Source: Anaerovorax odorimutans DSM 5092
GTDB lineage: Bacteria; Bacillota; Clostridia; Peptostreptococcales; Anaerovoracaceae
Reading direction: 5' to 3'
Length of the DNA stretch: 64,000 nt
Assembly (NCBI RefSeq): GCF_000426305.1
Contig: NZ_AUFC01000001.1
Location: forward strand, 290,058 to 354,057
The translations under genes and the position numbers were made by a program. Below are positions 24,999 through 34,730 of this stretch, one piece after another. The first letter of the stretch is position 1. Every line of letters begins with the position of its first letter. The notes beneath the pieces were generated by a model that searched no databases, had not been told where the DNA came from, and was given only the letters and a program-made list of their open reading frames with translations.

Positions 24999-27683
24999 AT
25001 GAGCAACAAAATAATTATAATTGACGGAAACAGTTTAATTAACAGAGCATATTATGCAATGCAAAAACCTATGATTACAAAAGATGGACTGTACACTCAG
25101 GGCGTGTACGGTTTTCTTAATATACTTAATAGAATATATTTGGATTATGAGCCTGATTATATCACTGTTACATTTGATAAGAAAGCGCCTACTTTTAGGC
25201 ATTTAGAATATAAAGAATATAAAGCAGGAAGAAAGAAGATGCCTCCTGAACTTGCTATGCAAATGCCATTATTAAAAGAAGCTCTACAAGCAATGAATAT
25301 CAAAATTGTTGAAATGGATGGATTTGAGGCAGATGATTTAATTGGTACAATAGCAAGAGATGCAGAAGAAAATGGACTTGCACCTCTTATTATTACAGGG
25401 GATAAAGACGAACTTCAGCTTGTAACTAAAATAACTAAAGTTCTTATAACGAAGAAAGGTATTTCGGATTTTGATTTGTATGATGAAGATGCAATGCTTG
25501 AGAAATATGGGTTTACTCCTAAGCAATTTATTGATTATAAAGGTTTGATGGGAGATCAGTCTGATAATATACCAGGAATTCCGGGCGTTGGAGAAAAGAC
25601 TGCAACAAAACTTATTTTAGAATATGGAAGTATTGGGAATCTGCTTGAAAATTTAGAGAATATGACTAATAAAAAATTAAAACAAAAAATTGAGGATAAT
25701 GCTCAATTAGCACTTATGAGTTTGAGGTTAGCAACTATAAATACAAACGTACCTATAGAAATAAATTTTGATGAATTTAAGGCAGAGGAACCTAATTATG
25801 ATGAATTAGTTAAGTTCTATTTAAAAGTTGAGTTTAATAGTTTTTTAAAAAAATTAAAAGTACCAAACGGAAAACTAGAAAATGAAAATGCAGACACAAG
25901 TAAAAATGAAAACAGAGAAATAGAAACTGTTATTGTATCTGATGATGGTAAATTTAAAGAATTTAAAAATGAGTTTCATAAAGAGAAATTAGCATCACTT
26001 AAAATATTTCATGACCAGAATCATAAGGACATTCCAAAGGTTTACGGTATAAGTATTCTGTTAACTAACAAATCCTATTTTATTCAAACCGAAGGAACTG
26101 ATTTATTGAGTAAAACAATAGAATTACTTACTAAATCAGATATAAAACTGTGTGGGCATAATTTGAAATCTGACTATTATGCATTAATGACCAATGGTTT
26201 TACAGGAGGATTTAATACTTATTTTGATACTGAAATAGCACAATATTTATTAGAACCATCCAGAAGCAATTACGAATTAAAAGGTATTTTATTAGAAAAT
26301 TTTAATCAAGATTTTCCAAGTGAATCAGAATTTTTCAAGGAAAACGGGCAGATGGATTTCTTGACAGAATCTAATACAAAATATTCACAGTATGGTACAA
26401 AGTGGTGTTTGGCAGTAATGGATTTAATAGAGGTTTTAAATGAAAAATTAAAATCAGAAGGACTTATTAATGTTTTAAATGATATTGAGCTACCTCTAAT
26501 TGAAGTAATGGCATCCATGGAAAACATAGGTTTTCCTATAGACAGAAAAGAGCTTACAGATGCAAAAGAGTTTATTTCTTTGCAAATTGAAGAAATTTCA
26601 AGAAAAATATATGGGTTGTCAGGTGAAGAATTTAATATTAATTCACCTATACAGCTTGGAGATATTTTATTTGAAAAATTAGGGCTTCCGGCTGGTAAAA
26701 AAACAAAAAGAGGTTATTCTACAAGTGCAGAAATTCTTGAAAAACTTAGAGACAAACATGAAATAATTGATTATATATTAGAATACAGAACTCTTACTAA
26801 ATTAAACAGCACATATATAGAAGGATTGTTACCTTTAATTCATAAAGATGGAAAAATTCATGCACATTTTCAGCAAACTGTTGCGGCAACGGGAAGAATC
26901 AGCTGTACTGAGCCAAATCTTCAAAATATACCGATAAAACAGGAGATGGGTAGAAAATTAAGAAAAGCTTTTATTCCTGAAAGTAATGAATACACATTAG
27001 TAAGTGCAGATTACTCACAGATTGAACTTAGAGTTCTTGCTCATATGTCACAAGATACATCTCTTATTGAAGCCTTTAATAATGGTGATGACATACACAG
27101 ATTAACAGCTTCAAAAGTATTTGGTATCCCGCAAGATGAAGTTACAAGTCTTCAAAGGAGTAATGCAAAGGCTGTAAATTTTGGAGTTATTTATGGTATG
27201 AGCGGTTTTGGCTTATCTACAGAATTAAATATTACAAGAAAAGAGGCAGAAAAATATATTGATGAATATTTTAAAAAATATTTTCAAGTAAAACAATTTA
27301 TGGATGGTTTAGTAGATTCATGTAAAAAAGATGGTTTTGTTTCTACAATTATGAATAGGAAAAGAAATGTGCCTGAAATTAATGCAAGTAATTATATGGT
27401 TAGGCAGCTTGGAGAGCGTTTAGCTATGAATAGTCCAATTCAAGGTAGTGCTGCTGATATTATAAAGATTGCAATGATTAAAGTTTATAATGAATTGAAA
27501 AGAGAAGGGGCGAAATCTAAACTAATATTACAAGTACATGACGAATTGATTATACAAACACATAAAGATGAATTTGAAAAAGTGAAAAAATTACTTGTTG
27601 AAAATATGGAAAATGCTGTGAAGCTAAGCGTAAAATTATCGGTTGATTTAAATACAGGAGATAATTGGTACGAATTAAAATAG
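24999..27683 (+). CDS. polA: DNA polymerase I
   Basis: 894 aa. A 5'-nuclease domain (1-290; IIDGNSLINRAYYA, MDGFEADDLIGT, GLMGDQSDNIPGIPGVG) is followed by a 3'-5' exonuclease-fold domain (about 305-490) and the polymerase. Motif A is SADYSQIELRVLAH (about 669), motif B RSNAKAVNFGVIYGMSGFG (about 719) and motif C QVHDELI (about 845). In the exonuclease fold the D-x-E pair needed for metal binding is absent (ASLKIFHDQ) although HNLKSDYY keeps one Asp, so proofreading is probably lost, as in Bacillus and Taq enzymes. It is 30 bp after the anti-sigma gene, and coaE follows at 18 bp. Confidence 0.97.
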   Translation: MSNKIIIIDGNSLINRAYYAMQKPMITKDGLYTQGVYGFLNILNRIYLDYEPDYITVTFDKKAPTFRHLEYKEYKAGRKKMPPELAMQMPLLKEALQAMNIKIVEMDGFEADDLIGTIARDAEENGLAPLIITGDKDELQLVTKITKVLITKKGISDFDLYDEDAMLEKYGFTPKQFIDYKGLMGDQSDNIPGIPGVGEKTATKLILEYGSIGNLLENLENMTNKKLKQKIEDNAQLALMSLRLATINTNVPIEINFDEFKAEEPNYDELVKFYLKVEFNSFLKKLKVPNGKLENENADTSKNENREIETVIVSDDGKFKEFKNEFHKEKLASLKIFHDQNHKDIPKVYGISILLTNKSYFIQTEGTDLLSKTIELLTKSDIKLCGHNLKSDYYALMTNGFTGGFNTYFDTEIAQYLLEPSRSNYELKGILLENFNQDFPSESEFFKENGQMDFLTESNTKYSQYGTKWCLAVMDLIEVLNEKLKSEGLINVLNDIELPLIEVMASMENIGFPIDRKELTDAKEFISLQIEEISRKIYGLSGEEFNINSPIQLGDILFEKLGLPAGKKTKRGYSTSAEILEKLRDKHEIIDYILEYRTLTKLNSTYIEGLLPLIHKDGKIHAHFQQTVAATGRISCTEPNLQNIPIKQEMGRKLRKAFIPESNEYTLVSADYSQIELRVLAHMSQDTSLIEAFNNGDDIHRLTASKVFGIPQDEVTSLQRSNAKAVNFGVIYGMSGFGLSTELNITRKEAEKYIDEYFKKYFQVKQFMDGLVDSCKKDGFVSTIMNRKRNVPEINASNYMVRQLGERLAMNSPIQGSAADIIKIAMIKVYNELKREGAKSKLILQVHDELIIQTHKDEFEKVKKLLVENMENAVKLSVKLSVDLNTGDNWYELK

Positions 27684-27700
27684 TTATTGGAGGCTATTAT

Positions 27701-28294
27701 ATGAAAATCATTGGACTAACAGGGGGTATAGGTGCCGGAAAATCTACTGTTTCTGATTATCTTAGACATAAAGGGTTTACTATTATAGATGCTGACAGAA
27801 TTGCAAGGGATATTGTAGAACCTGGATCACAGACATTAGTTGAGCTTACAAAATTATTTGGTAAGGATATTCTTTTGGAAGATAGTTCTTTAGATAGGAA
27901 AAAATTAGGCTCTATAGTATTTTCTAATACGGAAAAAAAATTAATGCTAGATAAATTAATGCATGAGAAGGTAATCGAAATAATAGAAAAAAAGATTAAT
28001 AAAATGAAGGATTTAAATGAGTCTGTAATTTTTATTGATGCGCCATTATTGTTTGAATCAGGTTTAAATAAATATGCAAATGAAACGTGGGTCGTTGATT
28101 TAGAGGATGAAACTAGAATTAATCGCATTATGGAAAGAGATGATTTAAGCCGTGATGAGATTTTAAACAGAATTGCAAATCAAATGAGCCGGCAAAAAAA
28201 GAATAGACTTGCAGATAAAATTATAAACAATACGGGAAATAAAAAAGAGCTTTATATTCAAATTGAGAACTTATTAGAGAAAATCTATAATTAG
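27701..28294 (+). CDS. coaE: Dephospho-CoA kinase
   Basis: 197 aa from ATG 27701 (MKIIGLTGGIGAG), behind TTGGAGG; a longer in-frame start overlapping polA has no ribosome site. The P-loop GGIGAGKST is near residue 8. IIDADRIARDIVEPGS follows, then FIDAPLLFESGLN and the lid region RIMERDDLSRDEILNRIANQMS. It phosphorylates the ribose 3'-OH of dephospho-CoA, the last step of CoA synthesis. The polA-coaE order is common in Firmicutes. Confidence 0.95.
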   Translation: MKIIGLTGGIGAGKSTVSDYLRHKGFTIIDADRIARDIVEPGSQTLVELTKLFGKDILLEDSSLDRKKLGSIVFSNTEKKLMLDKLMHEKVIEIIEKKINKMKDLNESVIFIDAPLLFESGLNKYANETWVVDLEDETRINRIMERDDLSRDEILNRIANQMSRQKKNRLADKIINNTGNKKELYIQIENLLEKIYN

Positions 28295-28308
28295 GAGAAT
28301 AAAAGAAG

Positions 28309-29913
28309 ATGCTGAAAAAAATTATTACAATTACTATAGTTTTAGTTATGGTAATAAGTTTGTCGGGATGTGATCGAAGTGATGGCTTTTTAGGTAGAGG
28401 AGCAAATAATAATACGGAAAAAGTAACTTCTTCGGATATATACATTCCAATAGAAAAATTAAGAACTTTAAATCCAATAGTATCAAAAGATGAAGATGCT
28501 TATTATATAAATAAATTAATATATGATGGATTATTTCAGCTGAATAATAATTTAGAAATTGAGCCAGTATTAGCTGAAAGTTATAATTATACCAATGATG
28601 GATATTCTGTAACAATTTACTTAAAAAGCGGTATTAAGTGGCATGACGGAAATTCTTTTACTGCAAATGATGTAAAATTTACCATTGATGCATATAAATC
28701 AGCAGGAACAAAGTGTATATATCATAATTATGTAAATAATATAAGCAGTGTTACTGCTAAAAATTCAAATACTGTAGTTGTTAATTTTAATAATAATAAA
28801 AATGTAGCAATAGAAAATTTTATATTTCCTATTATTCCAAAGCATCAATTTAAAAATATTTCTCAAAGTACGCAGGAAGATGTTAATTTTATTCCTATTG
28901 GTACCGGAAAATACAAAGTAAAAGATTATGACAGTTATTTTGAATTGGTTCTTGTTGCTAATGAGGAATATAATCTCGGAAAAACAGCAAATAATAAAAT
29001 TCTTTTTCAAGTGATGAGAGATAAAAAGGATGCGTTAAACTTAATTGATATGAATACTGTGTCTATATCATTTGCTAAAGAAATTGATAGGGATACAGAT
29101 TATACAAATAAGGATGTGGAAGTTACATCTTTTCCGTCAAATGAAGTAGAATTTATAGGATTTAATTTTAGTAATGAATATTTAAAAAATAAAAAAATAC
29201 GTCAAGCTATAGCACATGCAATTGATACAAAAAATATAATAGAAACCGGATATTATCAAAGCGGTGTAGTCAATGATAATATTTATTATCCTAATTATTT
29301 AGGAGTTGACAGCAGTAATGATAAATATGATTATGATATTGATAAAGCAACTGAATTAATTACAGAAGCAGGATATGTTGATAATGACGGTGATGGAAAA
29401 GTAGAGAATGAAGATGGTGAGGTATTACGTGTAAATATTCTTGTTAATAATAATCCTGCCAGAGTTGTTGCTGCACAAAGCATTAAAAACGGGTTAGATA
29501 AATTACCTATAGAATCAAATATAATAGATCAAGAATGGGATGTATATAACAATTCATTAAAGAAAGGTGATTTCGACATTTTCATAGGTGGATATAAAAT
29601 AGAAGATATTTATGATATGAGATTTATGCTTCATTCAGGATTTTCAAATATAATAAGGTATTCCAATCCTAATTTAGATTTATTATTAGATAAAATGCAA
29701 TCTGGTATAAGTAAAGAGGAAAAATTATCCACATTTAAAAAGATTAAAAAAATATTAGACGATGAAATTCCTTATTATTGTCTGCTTTATAAAACATATG
29801 GTGCAATTACACCTAAATCCTTTAAAGGAGAATTATACCCAATGTTTAATGATTTTTATCGAGATTGCGGGGATTGGAAATGTATTTATGAGAAGCAGGA
29901 GGGAGAAGAGTAG
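28309..29913 (+). CDS. Family 5 ABC-transporter substrate-binding lipoprotein
   Basis: 534 aa. The signal peptide ends in a lipobox (ISLSGCDRSD, Cys about residue 22). The OppA/DppA-type fold is shown by LRTLNPIVSKDEDAYYINKLIYDGLF, EPVLAESYNYTNDGYSVTIYLKSGIKWHDG, FTANDVKFTIDAYKS, and KKIRQAIAHAIDTKNIIE. It captures a peptide or similar ligand outside the membrane for an ABC permease, but no permease or ATPase genes are near, so it must work with a remote transporter or as a sensor. 14 bp after coaE. Confidence 0.92.
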   Translation: MLKKIITITIVLVMVISLSGCDRSDGFLGRGANNNTEKVTSSDIYIPIEKLRTLNPIVSKDEDAYYINKLIYDGLFQLNNNLEIEPVLAESYNYTNDGYSVTIYLKSGIKWHDGNSFTANDVKFTIDAYKSAGTKCIYHNYVNNISSVTAKNSNTVVVNFNNNKNVAIENFIFPIIPKHQFKNISQSTQEDVNFIPIGTGKYKVKDYDSYFELVLVANEEYNLGKTANNKILFQVMRDKKDALNLIDMNTVSISFAKEIDRDTDYTNKDVEVTSFPSNEVEFIGFNFSNEYLKNKKIRQAIAHAIDTKNIIETGYYQSGVVNDNIYYPNYLGVDSSNDKYDYDIDKATELITEAGYVDNDGDGKVENEDGEVLRVNILVNNNPARVVAAQSIKNGLDKLPIESNIIDQEWDVYNNSLKKGDFDIFIGGYKIEDIYDMRFMLHSGFSNIIRYSNPNLDLLLDKMQSGISKEEKLSTFKKIKKILDDEIPYYCLLYKTYGAITPKSFKGELYPMFNDFYRDCGDWKCIYEKQEGEE

Positions 29914-30149
29914 AGAAATCATTAAATTTATTTATATCTCCTATATTAGAAATATCACAAAAGATGGTATAATGGGAAAAATATTTGTTTATTAGAGAGA
30001 AAGAAGGAAAAAACATAGCATTGTTTATAAGGAAAGCTTATTTGAATAGATAAAAAATAAATAATTTAAAACTTGTAAACGTATAGTGTAAAGCTGTAAT
30101 TGATATAGGAAATAGTTAATACTACGATAGTTTAATAGGAGATAAATAA

Positions 30150-30707
30150 ATGTATGAATCAATGTATCGGAAGAATTCAGAAACAGGAAAATATATAATT
30201 GACATAGCTCTTGATGGATACTACGATTTTTTTCATGAATGGGATAATACTTCTTTTAGGAAAAGAGATATACATCCTGAACTGGTGGAATTTCTAGATT
30301 TATGTTCTGAAGATATTCCTCTAAAAAAAGATATAGAAATTCATTTTTGTGTTGCCAATGAAGATAAAAATGAGGAAATGGAAAAACTCATATTAAAAAG
30401 CTATGATAACTATTATAATTTTTTCTGTAGAATTAAGAAAAAAAAGATTAAGGGAAATTTCTATAGTTCAATAGCTCTTGCTATAATCGCTCTTATGCTC
30501 ATATTAGCAAATGCCATACTAGAAAAAAAGCTGCCTAATGAACTTTGGTATGAAGTACCTGTAAAAGGTGTTTATATTGGAGGCTATGTATTTTTTTGGG
30601 AAGCTCTATATAATGGGTATTTTGGAAGCAAGGAACTTATTACTCAAAAAAAGGAAATTGCTAGATTAGGAAGGGCAAAGTTATTTTTTAAATATAATAA
30701 GTGTTAA
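30150..30707 (+). CDS. Small membrane protein of unknown function
   Basis: 185 aa, not recognised. The soluble N-terminal half includes YYDFFHEWDNTSFRKRDIHPELVEFLD. Two membrane segments follow (SSIALAIIALMLILANAIL, about 110-128, and VKGVYIGGYVFFWEALY, about 143-160). The N-terminal half may sense or bind something inside the cell. It has its own TAGGAGAT ribosome site and lies just before the tRNA that hosts the integrative element. Confidence 0.7.
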   Translation: MYESMYRKNSETGKYIIDIALDGYYDFFHEWDNTSFRKRDIHPELVEFLDLCSEDIPLKKDIEIHFCVANEDKNEEMEKLILKSYDNYYNFFCRIKKKKIKGNFYSSIALAIIALMLILANAILEKKLPNELWYEVPVKGVYIGGYVFFWEALYNGYFGSKELITQKKEIARLGRAKLFFKYNKC

Positions 30708-30864
30708 AATGATAATTTAGATTATATTAAAAATAAGTAAATTATGCCTATAAAAAACGTGATTTCAAAGTAATAAGAATAGGCAAATCATTTTATTTAT
30801 CATTGACAATGAATAAAAAGTTGGGTATTATAATTAAGAAAGTATACGGTTTAACCGTATTCAT

Positions 30865-30949
30865 GCGGTCGTGGCGGAATAGGCAGACGCGCACGGTTGA
30901 GGGCCGTGTGAGTAACATCGTGGGGGTTCAAGTCCCTTCGACCGCACCA
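30865..30949 (+). tRNA. tRNA-Leu (anticodon GAG)
   Basis: 85 nt including an encoded CCA. Acceptor GCGGTCG pairs with CGACCGC. The anticodon arm CACGG-TTGAGGG-CCGTG gives GAG. A class II variable arm (TGAGTAACATCGTG) marks leucine. Its 3' half is the attachment site of the 15-kb element, yet the gene is intact. Confidence 0.95.
30891..30949 (+). repeat. attL: 59-bp direct repeat, left copy
   Basis: It covers the tRNA from the anticodon stem to CCA and matches 46122-46180 at every base. It includes the symmetrical anticodon stem-loop, a usual crossover site for tRNA-targeting tyrosine integrases. Confidence 0.95.
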
Positions 30950-30950
30950 T

Positions 30951-30986
30951 AAAACCTTGAGATTTAAACGATTTCAGGTTTTTTTA
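30951..30986 (+). terminator. Terminator after tRNA-Leu(GAG)
   Basis: AAACCTTGA pairs imperfectly with TTTCAGGTTT, followed by TTTTATTTC. Confidence 0.65.
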
Positions 30987-31022
30987 TTTCTAATATGTAA
31001 AAATAAACCACTAATTCAGTAC

Positions 31023-31054
31023 ACACGGTCTTTTGTGAAAAACATTGAGCCGTG
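31023..31054. promoter_or_regulatory. ACACGGTC/CCGTGT motifs, possible integrase arm sites
   Basis: ACACGGTC (31023-31030) and CCGTGT (31050-31055 approximately) lie just before the integrase. GACCGTGT and a CACGGT-CAAA-ACCGTG palindrome recur inside the right end (46017-46057). Repeats at both element ends suggest arm-type binding sites for integrase or excisionase. CCGTGT also resembles the tRNA anticodon stem. Confidence 0.4.
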
Positions 31055-31078
31055 TAAGGCAGAAAGGTGGTTTTTATT

Positions 31079-32014
31079 ATGCCTAAAATTAAAATGTGCA
31101 ATGGCAATAGTAGAAGTATAAAGGAGGGTTTTGAAGAGTTTTTACTTATGTGTAAAGTAAGAAACTATTCAAAATATACGATTAAGTATTATGAAAATGT
31201 AATTCATAATTTTGAACTCTTTTATAATTTGGATAATGATATTGCAGAGGTTACGGAATTCATTGTAAACAAATATCTACTATTTCTAAAAAATAAAGGT
31301 ATTGCAGGAAAGACAATCAAAACTTATATAGGAGGTCTGCGAACCGTATTTCGTTTCTTTATGGAGAAAGGTTGGATGGAAACCTTTATTATTAAGATGC
31401 CTAAATTTGAAAAGCCGATTAAAAATATCTATACCAAAGAGGAACTTGCTATATTATTAAAAAAGCCTGATTTAAAGAAATGCGGTTTTACTGAATATAG
31501 AAATTGGGTACTCGTGAATTATTTGGTTGGAACAGGGCAACGCTTGAATTCAATTATAAATATTAAAATTAAAGATATCGATTTATTAAATTCCGTTGTA
31601 TTTTTAAGAGTAACAAAGAATAGAAAGGAAACAATACTTCCTTTAAGTTCTTCACTGGTTGATATTTTAAAAGAATATATGAAATATAGAAGAGGTGAAA
31701 CAAGTGATTATTTATTTTGTAATAGCACTGAAGAACAAATGAGCAGAGGTTGTATCACTTGTGCTATAAGAAATTATAATAGGGCAAGAGGAATTGAAAA
31801 GACTTCAATTCATATGTTTCGACATACATTTGCTTATAATTATCTCATGAATGGTGGCGATGTATTTAGACTTCAGAAACTAATGACACATAGTGATATC
31901 TCCACCACAAAAGAATATCTGAATTTATCCCTTGAAGATTTAGAGAAGGACTTTGAAGTGTATAATCCTTTAGAGCAGTTAGTAAATAAAAATAATTCTA
32001 TTAGAATGAGATAG
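31079..32014 (+). CDS. Tyrosine recombinase / integrase
   Basis: 311 aa from ATG 31079 behind AAAGGTGG. A SAM-like N-terminal DNA-binding domain (about 15-105, FEEFLLMCKVRNYSKYTIKYYE) precedes the catalytic domain. The catalytic residues are R155 (TGQRLNS), H245 and R248 (HMFRHTF), H271 (THSDIS) and Y280 (KEYLNL). It belongs to the XerC/D-like group rather than the long phage integrases with an AP2 arm domain. Being first inside attL, it should recombine the 59-bp tRNA-Leu sequence. No obvious excisionase gene follows; the next small gene is a DUF6809-like protein. Confidence 0.95.
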   Translation: MPKIKMCNGNSRSIKEGFEEFLLMCKVRNYSKYTIKYYENVIHNFELFYNLDNDIAEVTEFIVNKYLLFLKNKGIAGKTIKTYIGGLRTVFRFFMEKGWMETFIIKMPKFEKPIKNIYTKEELAILLKKPDLKKCGFTEYRNWVLVNYLVGTGQRLNSIINIKIKDIDLLNSVVFLRVTKNRKETILPLSSSLVDILKEYMKYRRGETSDYLFCNSTEEQMSRGCITCAIRNYNRARGIEKTSIHMFRHTFAYNYLMNGGDVFRLQKLMTHSDISTTKEYLNLSLEDLEKDFEVYNPLEQLVNKNNSIRMR

Positions 32015-32025
32015 GTGGTGCAATC

Positions 32026-32310
32026 ATGGAAAATAAAAAAAGATTAATTGACAATGTAACATTATCAAACATAGCCTGTGCAATCTATCATTCAGAGCAA
32101 TTAGATTTACCAATAGAGCAGGACTATGAGAAATTAATACATACTGCACTATCAAAACTAAATAAACAGCTACATGCTAAATTAGCTTATGATGATGCAG
32201 AAAATCTTTTTAATTTGATTATAGATTACGGTGAGCATTGTAGTAAAAAACACTTTGAAGAAGGAATGATTTCAGGAATTAGATTATTCAAAGAACTTCT
32301 ATATACATAG
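32026..32310 (+). CDS. Small helical protein (DUF6809-like)
   Basis: 94 aa, 11 bp after the integrase and so probably in its operon. It is predicted helical, with CAIYHSEQLDLPIEQDYEKL and a C-terminal FEEGMISGIRLFKELLY. The last block resembles DUF6809-type proteins common in clostridial mobile elements. It has no helix-turn-helix that I can see, so an excisionase role is only possible from position. Ribosome site AGGTGG. Confidence 0.6.
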   Translation: MENKKRLIDNVTLSNIACAIYHSEQLDLPIEQDYEKLIHTALSKLNKQLHAKLAYDDAENLFNLIIDYGEHCSKKHFEEGMISGIRLFKELLYT

Positions 32311-33387
32311 TATAAATAAGATTACATAAAGATTTAAGCCACTTTATATTTCTAATGGATAGATAATACCAAAAGGTAATTAAACTTGAAATTAGGACTA
32401 ATAAGTGGCTTTTTCATTAATAAATACTGAGTTCAACACATAGGGGGGTACTTCACAATTAATGGTAAAATTTCATATTTCCACAGACCATAATCTCTTC
32501 TGAACACACCGCAAGGTTATTTTTTAAACCGATGCACATATAAAAAATATGGTTCTATGGCAGAATTAAGCTATTTAATTTTGAAGAGGATAGATTGTAC
32601 CAAAAGTAGAATTAAAATGAAAATAGGTTTTATTTTATGCGATTTAGTCTTTGAAAATGATATAATATTCCATATATTACTTTTTATATTATTTGTGATA
32701 ATAGTAAGAAACTTCTCTACAAAAGGTACGACTTTAATATCGCTACTTACAAGGTACGTCAAATTTAACGCTTCATGTAAAAGGGGACGAAATTTGATTT
32801 ACCTTATAGAAGGGGTGTACCTCCCTGTACCTATCGTAGATTTTTATATTTTGTCATTAAATCAGTCTATATATAGGGTCAGAATATTGCTCTGTACGTA
32901 TGAAAAGGTAATTAGAAAATGTCATGTGTATAAAAATCATACACATGAGGTAAGTAAAATACCTATTCTTTTAGTTTCATACCCATAAAGGAATACAATT
33001 TCTTATATCATAATTTACGTTGTAATAAGCAAAATTAAGGGTCTATTTTGGATTTTTATATGAGTTTGGTATAATAAGTTCACCTTGAAAAAAGCCTATT
33101 AGAAAAACACACGTAAGATACTAACGGCTAGTCTCTTCTATAATATTTATATTTTTATTACTATTAATTTATTAAAGAAAATACCGTAATACAAAATAAA
33201 CATTGAAATTTAAACGTTTATAATGGATATGAGAATCTTTGCAGATGAGAAGCAGCATAATATTTTGTCTGCATTTTCTCTAAATGCTGTTAGAATGTGA
33301 TGTTGTAAATTATATACTTCTTACACTATTTTATTTTGAGAACCTTTGAATCCATAAATTTTAACGGGTTTTGAGGTGCTTACGTAC
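32311..33387. other. Long gene-poor region of the element
   Basis: About 1.1 kb. AAGCCACTT (about 32337) and AAGTGGCTTTTT (about 32401) could end the integrase transcript. The 143-aa open frame at 32557-32988 has no ribosome site or known motif and is not accepted. AAGGTACG occurs twice (about 32724 and 32752). TCATGTGTAT and ATACACATGA form a perfect 10-bp inverted repeat (32922-32948). Confidence 0.5.
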
Positions 33388-33416
33388 AAAAAAGCACTCT
33401 ATCAAGTAGAATGCTT
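33388..33416 (-). terminator. Terminator of the repressor gene
   Basis: Read on the minus strand, AAGCATTCTA, a 5-nt loop, TAGAGTGCTT and then a T-run. Confidence 0.75.
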
Positions 33417-33442
33417 CATGTAATATTTATATTTTTATTCTT

Positions 33443-34459
33443 TTATAAATAATCAGTTAAATTAGGTTGAGTAATTTCTTTTTTTTGATTTACTGTTTTT
33501 TCAATTAACTCTTTTAAATCTTTTAAAAATTGTTGTTTCACTTCAACTGATTGTTTTTCTAATTCTGTTAAATCTTGTGATATATAAGCAAAATAAAAAG
33601 CTAAGTCCACATGAAGATTATCATTTATTTGTTGTAGCTTTTTTAGCCCTATATCTTTATTAATAATTGATATTAGTTTTAAACCAGTGGTTATTTGTTT
33701 CAAAGCTTTAATTTGTACATCTGGCATTCCACCAAATAACTCATCAATATTTTTATCTGTAACTTTAATTAAGACTGTTGAGCTATATCGTTTAATTTTA
33801 TAGAATTTTAATTTGCTATCTGCTAAATTTCTTGCATCTTTTTCTTGACCTAAAAGGTACAAAGTATATAGAATAACTTCAATTATAACCAAATGTATAG
33901 TTTCTAAATTAGATGATAAAAAACTATTTAAATATTCTAAGGGCATTGATATTTTTATTAAGTCATTATTAAGGCTTTCTACATAATACCATTGATTATA
34001 TGGTATTTTATTAATAATATCAATTTCATATTGCTCCAAATCTTGATTCCTATTTATCATATTGATTAAATTTTCAGTAGTTATATTCTTATCCTGCATG
34101 TAATTATTTATTTCTATTACTAAATCATTTGGTATGGTGTGCTCTATAACCAGTTCATCTATATTTGAAATAATATTTTTAGTAAATGGTGTATAAGTAT
34201 CACTTTTTTGTGCACCAAGCATTAATAATTCCTTAATTCCTCTATCGTTTTTAGTAATAAAATTACATAGTTGATTTAAAAAATCTGTTTTAATTTTTTT
34301 TATTTCACCCTTTTCTAATTTAGATATATAAGAGGAAGATTTATTAAATTCATCAATTATGCTTCTAGCAGTTACTTTGTTTTCAATTCTAAAGTTTTTT
34401 ATTAACATACCTAACTCTTTGGTTAGAGAGATTTCTTCTATTGTAAAAATGTCACTCAT
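33443..34459 (-). CDS. XRE-family repressor-like regulator
   Basis: 338 aa. A helix-turn-helix at about residues 13-66 (LGMLIKNFRIENKVTARSIIDEFNKSSSYISKLEKGEIKKI) is joined to a 270-residue helical C-terminus rather than a LexA/CI-type protease domain. No Ser-Lys protease motif is seen, so SOS self-cleavage is not expected. It diverges from the small-gene operon across an operator-rich gap, the place of a phage-type repressor. The large C-terminal part may sense a peptide or partner, as in Rap/PlcR-like regulators (speculative). ATG follows GGAGGT. Confidence 0.8.
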   Translation of the reverse strand: MSDIFTIEEISLTKELGMLIKNFRIENKVTARSIIDEFNKSSSYISKLEKGEIKKIKTDFLNQLCNFITKNDRGIKELLMLGAQKSDTYTPFTKNIISNIDELVIEHTIPNDLVIEINNYMQDKNITTENLINMINRNQDLEQYEIDIINKIPYNQWYYVESLNNDLIKISMPLEYLNSFLSSNLETIHLVIIEVILYTLYLLGQEKDARNLADSKLKFYKIKRYSSTVLIKVTDKNIDELFGGMPDVQIKALKQITTGLKLISIINKDIGLKKLQQINDNLHVDLAFYFAYISQDLTELEKQSVEVKQQFLKDLKELIEKTVNQKKEITQPNLTDYL

Positions 34460-34490
34460 ATTATTTTACCTCCAGTTATCATTACAAAGA

Positions 34491-34641
34491 AGTATATACT
34501 ATAAAAAATAAATAGTCAATATTATAACGGTAAAACAATATATGATTACACATTAAATAGCTTATTATTATAAAGGTAAATAATTACCTAAAAAATATAC
34601 CGAAAATAATGTTTGACATATTAAAAATACCGTGATATATT
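34491..34641. promoter_or_regulatory. Divergent promoter/operator region of the element
   Basis: Repressor promoter on the minus strand: TTGACT (34514-34519), 17 bp, TATACT (34491-34496). Rightward promoter: TTGACA (34613-34618), 17 bp, TATATT (34636-34641). Between and over them are the dyad AGGTAAATAATTACCT (34574-34589) and further GGTA/TACC half-sites at about 34527, 34599 and 34629, likely operators for the XRE repressor. Confidence 0.65.
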
Positions 34642-34730
34642 ATTGACAACGATATATTATAATGTGAACTTGATAAGGTAACTTTTCAAGATACAAGATA
34701 TTTGCGAAAAGAAAGTAGAGGATATGAAAG

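Noticed and set aside
32557..32988. 143-aa open frame in the element
   Set aside because: No ribosome site, no coherent domain and odd composition; it overlaps repeats, so it is treated as non-coding.
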